Positions 57,261 to 64,000 of a stretch of DNA of 64,000 bases are shown here, piece by piece. The first letter of the stretch is position 1. Every line of letters begins with the position of its first letter. The translations under genes and the position numbers were made by a program. Below the pieces are notes generated by a model. The model made no database searches. It had not been told where the DNA came from and saw only the letters and a program-made list of their open reading frames with translations. Origin of the DNA: Chromatiales bacterium (GTDB lineage: Bacteria > Pseudomonadota > Gammaproteobacteria > UBA6429); assembly GCA_027076405.1 (NCBI GenBank), contig JALTJN010000515.1:256483-320482 (forward strand), read 5' to 3'.

Positions 57261-57722
57261 ATGAATAAAACAACAACGTCAATTATTTCTTTAGTTGCGA
57301 TTCTTGGACTTGGGATATACATCGGCATTAATTTTTTTAGCCAAAAAGTAATGGCAGAAGAAATCATGGTATATAAAAGCCCAACTTGCGGCTGCTGTAA
57401 AAAATGGGTTAAACATTTACAAAATGAAGGTTACAAAGTTAAAACAAAAAATGTACGAAATATGAATACGATAAAAAATCAGTTTGGTGTGCAACGACAG
57501 TTTCAGTCATGTCATACAGCTAAAATTGGTAGATACTTTATTGAAGGTCATGTTTCTGCATCTGACATCAAACGTTTAATGAAGGAAAAACCGGATATTA
57601 AAGGTTTATCTGCACCAGGAATGCCAATGGGCTCGCCCGGTATGGAAGGACATCGAAAAGATAAATATGATGTTATTGCGATTGACAATGACAATAATGC
57701 AATGGTTTATTCAAGACACTAG
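57261..57722 (+). CDS. DUF411 copper-associated periplasmic protein
   Basis: A signal or membrane anchor (about 6-30) precedes the DUF411 domain with YKSPTCGCCKKWVKHLQNEG (CGCC plus W) and QFQSCHTAKIGRYFIEGHVS, then a Gly/Met/Pro segment, GLSAPGMPMGSPGMEGHR. These are the standard metal-binding features of this family found in copper and other metal loci. I use ATG 57261 with TGGAGT 8 bases upstream; an earlier in-frame start at 57234 would place coding sequence in the hairpin. Length 153. Confidence 0.92.
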   Translation: MNKTTTSIISLVAILGLGIYIGINFFSQKVMAEEIMVYKSPTCGCCKKWVKHLQNEGYKVKTKNVRNMNTIKNQFGVQRQFQSCHTAKIGRYFIEGHVSASDIKRLMKEKPDIKGLSAPGMPMGSPGMEGHRKDKYDVIAIDNDNNAMVYSRH

Positions 57723-57730
57723 ACATAATA

Positions 57731-57760
57731 AATACTTCGTCCTATATAGGGCGAAGTATT
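57731..57760. terminator. bidirectional terminator-like hairpin between DUF411 gene and mrcB
   Basis: AATACTTCGTCC and GGGCGAAGTATT pair over 12 positions (one G-T wobble) around a TATATA loop. It sits between two convergent genes and its right end covers the last bases of mrcB. On the minus strand it is followed by TATTTATTAT, favouring termination of mrcB transcripts. Confidence 0.6.
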
Positions 57761-60056
57761 ATCTAACACACCTGCCATATTCTTCCGGTGCAGTGCCTTT
57801 CCGGAAAGCAAGATAAGCAGCCGTTGGGCAATCCTCGTCGACAAGTAACCCTTCCTTTTCCTCAACATATGAATACTCAAGCTTATTATCAAACGAAGAC
57901 AATAACGGTCTAGTTCGTATTTTATTCATAATGCCTGCCCATATAGAAAGTGAACCACTCGAACCGGTCAAACCGGTTGACTGATTATCATCAGTCCCTA
58001 GCCAAGTAACAATCAAATGTTCACCACTAAAACCGGCAAACCAGCTATCTCGGGTATCATTTGTTGTACCGGTCTTTCCTGCGACTTTTAAGCCTTTAGC
58101 TAAACGCCACTGTAAAGAGCGTGCAGTGCCATGGCGAGTCACTTCATGTAAAGCACTATTAAGAATTCTGATTGAAGTTTCATCAATAGACTGTTTAATT
58201 TTAACCCGGTAATGTTTTAAAGGTTCACCTTTATCAGTTAACACGGTTCTTATGGTATGCAATGGCGTTATAAACCCGTCACCTGACAAGGTTTGATACA
58301 TTTGAGTTATTTCGTAAGGCGTCATTGCCACAGCACCTAACAACATGGACGGATAGGGTGGAATATCTCTCTTAATGCCTAAGTTTCTCAATGTTGTTAC
58401 AATAGATTCAAAACCTAAAGCCAAACCTAAACGTACTGTTGCCTGATTATAAGAACTGATCAAAGCTTTAAATAAAGGGATTTTACCGTGCGATTTTCCG
58501 GAATAATTTCGTGGTGACCAGAGTTTTCCATCCTCCGCTTTTAAGGTAATACTTTTGTCATTTATTATTGTGACTAAAGAATATTTATCTTTTTGTTGTA
58601 GTGCTGTTAGATATATTGCCGGTTTTATAAGCGAACCAACTGGTCGCAATGCATCTAATGCACGATTAAACCCAGCATAGGTTGGCTGTTTATCACCAAC
58701 GATAGCAAGAACATCAGCATTATTTGTATTAGTAACAATAACCGCCCCTTGTAAGCGGCCATTGAGATTTTTTTGTTTATCTAATTGACTGATTTTAGTT
58801 TTTACAATATTTTCTGTGATCTTTTGTACATATGGATCAAAGGTAGAGAATATTTGTAGCCCTTCAGAACTTAAATCCTCTTTTTTATAATCATGCTGTA
58901 ACTGGCGACGCAATAAATCCATATATGCAGGATAAGAGCTACGAATCTTTTTACTGCGGCTTACAACATTTAATGCTTTATTTTTTGCTCGTTGCGCCTG
59001 ATATGATGATATCATTTTCTGTTTTGCCATTAATGCAATCACAACATTGCGACGAGTAAGAATACGTTGTTTATGTTTCCATGGGTCGTAATAAGATGGT
59101 CCTTTAACCATAGCGACCAGTGTTGTAATTTCAGACAAATCAAGATTATAAACAGGCTTGTCAAAATAAAAGCGACTTGCCAAACCAAACCCATGAATGG
59201 CTCTTTTTTTATCCTGCCCTAAATATATTTCATTAAGGTATGCCTGAAGTATTTCGTCTTTCTCATAATGCAGTTCAAGTAATACAGCCATAATTGCTTC
59301 ATTAAACTTTCGAACCAGACTTTTTTTACGAGTTAAAAAGAAATTTTTCACTAACTGCTGGGTTAGAGTGCTCCCACCTTGCACTACTGAACCTGCTTTG
59401 ATGTTTGCAACTAATGCACGTAAAATTGCTTTAGGATTAACCCCGTAGTGTGAATAAAAATCCCGATCCTCAACTACTAATAACGCCTTAATCAAATTTT
59501 TTGGTATATCATCAAGCTTAACTAAAATTCGATCTTCACGATGTGACGGGTATATTCTGCCCATAATAGCCGGTTCTAAGCGAACTACTGCAATATCATT
59601 CGAATCTCTGAAGTCGACCACATTTGTTATAAATCCGTCTTCAATCTTTACTTCGATATATCTTGGCGGTTGATGTCCATCCCAGAAATCAAAACCACGA
59701 ATAACAATACGATAACTATCACCCTTTTGTTGATACGCTCCGGCTTTAATATTTCCTTGCGTTAAATGATAGCCAGAATTATTTAATTCGAATTTAAGTT
59801 GCTCATGTGTCAGCGGTTTACCTATATAAAGTTCTAACGGCCGAGCATAAACACGCGCAGGAATTGACCATTTTTTACCATCAAATTGTGACCGGACATC
59901 AAAATCGAGATAAATCACATAAATAATAAAAACGAATAACAGTGAAAGAGAAACTCGTAAAAATGGCAGGCTTTGTTTTTTCTTGATATTGCTTCGACGT
60001 GTTGTTTTTTTTGAGCGGCTTTTTTTCTTGCTTCGTACCGGAGATTTTCTTTTCAT
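57759..60056 (-). CDS. mrcB: penicillin-binding protein 1B (bifunctional)
   Basis: Polymerises and cross-links peptidoglycan. A basic N-terminus and one membrane helix (about 30-50) are followed by a UB2H-like region (VYARPLELYIGKPLTHEQLK) that in E. coli binds LpoB. The transglycosylase has VVEDRDFYSHYGVNPKAILR, GGSTLTQQLVKNFFLTR and EIYLGQ. The transpeptidase has SxxK in PVGSLIKPAIYL, S-Y-N in LISSYNQATVRLG and KTG in VAGKTGTTNDTRDSWFAGFS. Length 765 is typical. Confidence 0.95.
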   Translation of the reverse strand: MKRKSPVRSKKKSRSKKTTRRSNIKKKQSLPFLRVSLSLLFVFIIYVIYLDFDVRSQFDGKKWSIPARVYARPLELYIGKPLTHEQLKFELNNSGYHLTQGNIKAGAYQQKGDSYRIVIRGFDFWDGHQPPRYIEVKIEDGFITNVVDFRDSNDIAVVRLEPAIMGRIYPSHREDRILVKLDDIPKNLIKALLVVEDRDFYSHYGVNPKAILRALVANIKAGSVVQGGSTLTQQLVKNFFLTRKKSLVRKFNEAIMAVLLELHYEKDEILQAYLNEIYLGQDKKRAIHGFGLASRFYFDKPVYNLDLSEITTLVAMVKGPSYYDPWKHKQRILTRRNVVIALMAKQKMISSYQAQRAKNKALNVVSRSKKIRSSYPAYMDLLRRQLQHDYKKEDLSSEGLQIFSTFDPYVQKITENIVKTKISQLDKQKNLNGRLQGAVIVTNTNNADVLAIVGDKQPTYAGFNRALDALRPVGSLIKPAIYLTALQQKDKYSLVTIINDKSITLKAEDGKLWSPRNYSGKSHGKIPLFKALISSYNQATVRLGLALGFESIVTTLRNLGIKRDIPPYPSMLLGAVAMTPYEITQMYQTLSGDGFITPLHTIRTVLTDKGEPLKHYRVKIKQSIDETSIRILNSALHEVTRHGTARSLQWRLAKGLKVAGKTGTTNDTRDSWFAGFSGEHLIVTWLGTDDNQSTGLTGSSGSLSIWAGIMNKIRTRPLLSSFDNKLEYSYVEEKEGLLVDEDCPTAAYLAFRKGTAPEEYGRCVR

Positions 60057-60161
60057 AAAGCTATTCTACCGCATTATAATCTGATTTTACGGTAAAAATC
60101 ACAATAACTTAAAGGTCCGAAAAGATGGAGTTTTTTTTAAAGTTGCAGCTGATGAAATAAT

Positions 60162-60542
60162 CTAAACAACGACATCAATTGCTTCATTATCACTTTGTTG
60201 TGATGAACGAGAATGTTGTTTATGAGAATGTGTTGATTCATTTTTAGGCGCGCTGTAAGCTTCATTCACCCGCGAACGATTAAATGAAGCTTTTGATTGC
60301 TCAGTATTAGCAGAACTTTCCTCCTGACCAAAACTGATTAGCCGTCCGTCTAAACGACGCTGCTCTTCCTCTCTTTTATCTTGAAGATTTTCCTGAATCG
60401 CACGTTGTTGTTGCGCCCGCTCCTGAGCTTTATTTTCAACAACAGCCTGCTGCCTTTGCGCACTAGTATCCCTGTCACTGCTGCTTTTTGAGGGCGTCAC
60501 AGCGCGAGAAACACGATTCGCGGTAGTTGATGAAATCTCCAT
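60162..60542 (-). CDS. uncharacterised Gln/Arg-rich, probably coiled-coil protein
   Basis: A 126-residue soluble protein with no membrane segment. Ser/Thr-rich residues 1-25 precede a strongly charged helix (QRQQAVVENKAQERAQQQRA, IQENLQDKREEEQRRLDGRL) likely to form a coiled coil. A conserved-looking FNRSRVNEAYSAP motif is followed by a His/Ser/Gln linker and a short hydrophobic end (AIDVVV). The layout of coil, then R-x-N-E-A-Y, then a hydrophobic ID-V tail recurs in small proteins of related bacteria in my memory, but I know of no function. It is divergent from the NlpC gene. Confidence 0.65.
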   Translation of the reverse strand: MEISSTTANRVSRAVTPSKSSSDRDTSAQRQQAVVENKAQERAQQQRAIQENLQDKREEEQRRLDGRLISFGQEESSANTEQSKASFNRSRVNEAYSAPKNESTHSHKQHSRSSQQSDNEAIDVVV

Positions 60543-60677
60543 ATCCGTAGTTTAGTCCATGAAACCAACTATTTCTGTGTCTATTTAGAGCATTTTAAGA
60601 ATTTTAACATTCATGTATATTATGAAATAAATCCTATATATCATTGATTATTAGAATAATTCTACTAAAATATAAAA

Positions 60678-61166
60678 ATGCAGAGTATAACCAGATATAT
60701 AAAAATCACCCCATTTCTACTGATTTTTGCTTCCGCAGCATTTTTTTCAGGTTGCAGCAGCAGCGGTCATTATCGAAGCAATAAAGCAAGTTCGAATAAA
60801 TATACCGTGGTAAATACCGCAAAAAAAATGCTTGGAGTTAAGTATCGCTATGGTGGCACATCACCGCAACGAGGATTTGACTGTAGCGGCCTTGTTCAAT
60901 ATAGCTATAAATCAGCGGGCATTAATGTACCTCGCACAACGCGACAGTTATATAAAGCAGTTAAGCCTATATCTCGTCGCTATTTAAGAGCGGGCGATTT
61001 AGTTTTTTATAAAACATCTGTTTCACGCGTTGTTTCACATGTTGGTATTTATCTGGGAAATAACCGATTCATTCACGCCCCCTCTTCAGGTAAACGTGTA
61101 AAAATCAGTTCAATGCTGGACAAATACTGGCGTAAACGTTTTACCGGCGCAGGTCGACTCCTTTAA
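60678..61166 (+). CDS. NlpC/P60 lipoprotein (peptidoglycan endopeptidase)
   Basis: A lipoprotein signal with lipobox FFSGC (Cys about 26) leads into an NlpC/P60 cysteine peptidase domain. The catalytic Cys is in QRGFDCSGLVQYSYKSAG, with His in VVSHVGIYLGNNRFIHAPSS. Members such as Spr/MepS cleave peptide cross-links of peptidoglycan. Length 162 matches the single-domain class. Upstream, TTGATT and TAAAAT (60644-60671, 16 bases apart) could form a promoter, but the start would fall at the ATG itself and no Shine-Dalgarno sequence is present. Confidence 0.92.
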   Translation: MQSITRYIKITPFLLIFASAAFFSGCSSSGHYRSNKASSNKYTVVNTAKKMLGVKYRYGGTSPQRGFDCSGLVQYSYKSAGINVPRTTRQLYKAVKPISRRYLRAGDLVFYKTSVSRVVSHVGIYLGNNRFIHAPSSGKRVKISSMLDKYWRKRFTGAGRLL

Positions 61167-61208
61167 CTTTTAAATTATTTTATCAATCAAAGAAATTTAA
61201 ACTGTTGT

Positions 61209-64000
61209 CTAGCGTTTAAAATAATTTATCAAACTTACTCGCCACTTTGAAAAGTATTGTGAAATATCAATACTCACAGCCAGAGCTGCCGGAATAACAA
61301 TTAATGTAATTAATGTGGCAAAAGCAAGTCCCCATGATAACGCCAATGCCATCGGGGCTACGAAAGGATCATTTCCTCCCCAACCATAAGCCGTTGGTAG
61401 TAAACCCACTACGGTGGTTGCCGCAGTTAGGACAACTGCACGCAAACGACGTCTGCCAGCCAATAAAATGGATTCCATTGCATCCATGCCCTTTTCTCTT
61501 GCCCTTTGAATGAAAACCAGCAGTATCATCGAACTGTTCACAACAACACCGGTTAATGCCACCATCCCCATAGTTGAGAAAAAAGACAACGGCATCGGTT
61601 TCCAGAAAATATCATGTAGATAAAAACTTAAAATAACTCCGACAACGCCAAAAGGAATTGCCAGCATAACAATCAAAGGATAGCCCAAACTATTAAACTG
61701 AATAGCGAGCAAAAAGAAAATAGCAATTAAAGCGAATAAGAACGAGAAAGCCAAATCCTGAAATGATTCCTGATTTTTTTCAGCTTCACCGCCAAAATGA
61801 ACCTTCACTTTATTTTTATATTCTGCCAGCCAGATCGATTTATTATCCGCGACCTGTTTATTCAACTTAATGCTACTTGTTTGATTTTCATCAATATTTG
61901 CAAAAACACGAATAACTCGTACGCCATCTTTATGTCGTATCGTTGTAAAACCTGTTGCCTCATCAAACTTTGCAATTGAGCTTAAAGGAATTAAACCGCC
62001 TCGTTTATTAGGCACCTTTAAATTTTGTAATGCCTCAATGTCTTCAATATCCTGCGGGTAACGAATCGTCACATCAACTTCTTCTGTTCCATAACGTGTT
62101 GTAGTCACTCTTAAACCATCTACAGCTGCACGTACATGTGATGCGGCTATAGCAAGATTAACTCCCGCATAAGCAGCGAGACTTTTATCCAGAACGACAT
62201 GAATTTCTTTGTCGCCCGGTTGTAAGCCACTTTCGATGGTCGTTACACCTTTTATTGTTTTTAAGAAATTAATTAAATTTTGTGCAACATGCTCATTAGA
62301 CTTGCCATCTTTACTCGAAATCTCAATTTCAAGAGCCCGGCCTGTCGGCGGCCCAGGTTTAACCAGTTCAAAAGCAATTTCCAAGTCAGGATATTTTGCA
62401 GGTAAATTTTCTTCAAAATAACGAAGGTCATGTACGGCATCATGATCCGGCCTCAATACAGCCGGCGTATAAAGCACACGTATTTGACCAAAGCGGCTGC
62501 CGCGTTGTGTTAATGGATCCCCCGCATCACGTTGAGTTTGTCCGCTGGATAAAATAGTGCTCTCCAGATATTCCGGTTTAATATATTCACGAATTCCCTT
62601 ATCAACTTTTTTAAGCTGTAAACGCAAGTCATCCAGACTGGTTCCCTGCTTTGCCGTAACACGAACTAAATATTGATCTACGGCAACTGCAGGAAACAGC
62701 TGAAACTGCATCGCTTGTTTAGCCAAAACAATACTTCCTACTAAAATCAACGCTGACAAAAATACCACTGTCCAGCGGTGATGTAATACCCATGCTAATA
62801 ATTTCGCATACCCATGCTCGAAGTTCACCAGCCATTTTTTTTCTTTAGCTTTGTTTTTCGGATTGGTTAAATGGCTAACATGACTTGGTAAAATCAAGAA
62901 TGCTTCCAGCCAAGAGAAAAACAGTAATGAGATGACCACAACAGGAATAGCAATAATAAATTTACCAATAATGCCGGACATAAACATCAACGGCAAAAAA
63001 GCTGCGACGGTTGTTAGAATGGTTGTTGTAACCGGACCAAATAATTCATGAGCACCTTTTACTGCAGCATCATTCGGTGAGTCACCTTGCTCCATATGAT
63101 AAGCTATGTTTTCACCAATAATGATGGCATCATCAACAAGCATTCCTAACACCATAATAAACCCAAGCATTGAAACAAGATTTAAAGTAATACCGGATAA
63201 ATGCAATAGAAATAAGCCGGTTAAAAAAACAATCGGTAAACTCCATGTTGTAGTTAATGCAACAGATAAACGTAAAAACAGTATTAAAGAGATAAAAACC
63301 AATATTAAACCAACAATACCATTATTCGTTAACACACCTAAACGTAAGCGAGCAAAGCGTGAAAAATCCTGTGATGTAGTGACACTAATACCTTTCCCGT
63401 AATGTTCGGGAATTGTTTCTATATATTGTTTTACCTTATCTACTACATCAATGATATCAGCATCAACTTTTTTCATGATAATCATATTTAAAGCCGGCTT
63501 ACCCCCTGAATCAAGATAAACAGTTGGTATAACCAGAGATTCTTCTATTGTTGCTACATCAGATAATTTAATATTATCGCCACGATCATTTGAACGTAAA
63601 ACAAGATCAGCAACATCCTTAACACTCTGAAACTGACCTACGATACGAACAGTTTTCTGTCCCTCAGAGGTATTTATCTGACCACCAGGAGAATTAATAT
63701 TCCATGCTTTTAATAAAGTAGAAATTTCACCAATTGAAATTCGATTTAATGAGAGTTTTTCAGGATCAACAGTTATACGAATTTCTGCTTTGCGATCTCC
63801 CTGAACCTGAACACGAGCAATTCCCTTTATGGTCAAGAGTTCATCGGAAATTTGATCACCCAAACGCTTAAGTTCAAGTTCAGAAATCTGGGCAGATATC
63901 GCCATTTGTATAACAGGAAAAACAGCTCCATCAATTTCAAGCACATGAGGCTGAGTGACAAGGTCATCCGGTAATACAGCTTGATCGACAGCGAGCTGTA
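61209..64000 (-). CDS. RND efflux transporter permease, N-terminus outside the window
   Basis: Inner-membrane proton-driven efflux pump of the AcrB/CzcA superfamily. The frame runs open to the right edge (about 929 residues seen), so the first roughly 100 or more residues are missing. Two clusters of membrane segments flank periplasmic porter domains. The first includes LVFISLILFLRLSVALTTTW, VSMLGFIMVLGMLVDDAIII and GENIAYHMEQG (motif with Asp residues for proton relay). The second has LAIQFNSLGYPLIVMLAIPF and MALTGVVVNSSMILLVFI-like sequence. Its substrate class cannot be told. Partner membrane fusion and outer-membrane genes are presumably to the right. Confidence 0.93.
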   Translation of the reverse strand, partial: QLAVDQAVLPDDLVTQPHVLEIDGAVFPVIQMAISAQISELELKRLGDQISDELLTIKGIARVQVQGDRKAEIRITVDPEKLSLNRISIGEISTLLKAWNINSPGGQINTSEGQKTVRIVGQFQSVKDVADLVLRSNDRGDNIKLSDVATIEESLVIPTVYLDSGGKPALNMIIMKKVDADIIDVVDKVKQYIETIPEHYGKGISVTTSQDFSRFARLRLGVLTNNGIVGLILVFISLILFLRLSVALTTTWSLPIVFLTGLFLLHLSGITLNLVSMLGFIMVLGMLVDDAIIIGENIAYHMEQGDSPNDAAVKGAHELFGPVTTTILTTVAAFLPLMFMSGIIGKFIIAIPVVVISLLFFSWLEAFLILPSHVSHLTNPKNKAKEKKWLVNFEHGYAKLLAWVLHHRWTVVFLSALILVGSIVLAKQAMQFQLFPAVAVDQYLVRVTAKQGTSLDDLRLQLKKVDKGIREYIKPEYLESTILSSGQTQRDAGDPLTQRGSRFGQIRVLYTPAVLRPDHDAVHDLRYFEENLPAKYPDLEIAFELVKPGPPTGRALEIEISSKDGKSNEHVAQNLINFLKTIKGVTTIESGLQPGDKEIHVVLDKSLAAYAGVNLAIAASHVRAAVDGLRVTTTRYGTEEVDVTIRYPQDIEDIEALQNLKVPNKRGGLIPLSSIAKFDEATGFTTIRHKDGVRVIRVFANIDENQTSSIKLNKQVADNKSIWLAEYKNKVKVHFGGEAEKNQESFQDLAFSFLFALIAIFFLLAIQFNSLGYPLIVMLAIPFGVVGVILSFYLHDIFWKPMPLSFFSTMGMVALTGVVVNSSMILLVFIQRAREKGMDAMESILLAGRRRLRAVVLTAATTVVGLLPTAYGWGGNDPFVAPMALALSWGLAFATLITLIVIPAALAVSIDISQYFSKWRVSLINYFKR

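Noticed and set aside
61172..61226. A+T-only inverted repeat between the NlpC and RND genes
   Set aside because: TAAATTATTTTA and TAAAATAATTTA are complementary but contain no G or C and are spaced by about 35 bases, so a functional terminator is unconvincing.

Overview
This window is chromosomal DNA from an A+T-rich gammaproteobacterium with a polar flagellum. The gene order (fliLMNOPQR-flhBAFG-fliA-cheYZAB-motCD-parC-parP-cheW) and protein types match the Pseudomonas/Vibrio/Shewanella kind of polar flagellates. Two stator systems (MotAB and MotCD) and the gene order ffs-dnaX-ybaB-recR also fit. I cannot name the genus. I see no insertion sequence, prophage, CRISPR array, tRNA or rRNA.

Layout. 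Positions 1-5.2 kb hold a surface-polysaccharide fringe: the tail of an unidentified gene, a membrane J-domain protein, a PEP-CTERM/EPS-type polyprenyl-phosphate sugar transferase, an O-acyltransferase and galE. From 5.2 to 24.9 kb one head-to-tail block on the minus strand encodes the flagellar export gate, C-ring, polar placement factors, sigma-28, the chemotaxis core, the second stator and the ParC/ParP array-positioning proteins. It ends in a DUF2802 protein and a 57-residue protein. A sigma-54 type promoter lies before fliL, and a sigma-28 type promoter lies between fliA and cheY. A matching sigma-28 site lies before motAB. This suggests the usual RpoN then FliA cascade, with fliL-fliA in the middle class and cheY onward plus motAB in the late class.

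From 25 to 41.9 kb there are housekeeping and signalling genes: orn, an M48 protease, a small cytochrome c, a pterin dehydratase, rsgA, motAB, an HDOD-GAF protein, recR-ybaB-dnaX, 4.5S RNA, a 1107-residue hybrid histidine kinase, a low-molecular-weight phosphatase, a membrane histidine kinase and dapE. From 41.9 to 48.7 kb there is a Bat-type operon (MoxR, DUF58, DUF4381, two VWA proteins and BatD). From 48.7 to 54 kb lie a DUF302-like protein, tsaB, a degenerate FHA protein, a YoaA-type helicase, a possible nuclease-fold protein and a TPR lipoprotein. From 54 to 57.7 kb there is a copper-resistance locus (CopL-like, CopA, CopB, DUF411). The window ends with PBP1b, a Gln/Arg-rich protein, an NlpC/P60 lipoprotein and the start-truncated gene of an RND efflux pump.

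The most interesting observation is in CheA. Its linker carries four copies of an acidic helix motif that resembles the CheY-binding segments of this organism's own FliM N-terminus and CheZ C-terminus. Two of the copies are a recent DNA-level duplication, and I see no classical P2 domain. Other points worth a second look are a possible dnaX frameshift site, a CopL-like upstream ORF with no Shine-Dalgarno sequence, and a tiny conserved-looking gene behind cheW.
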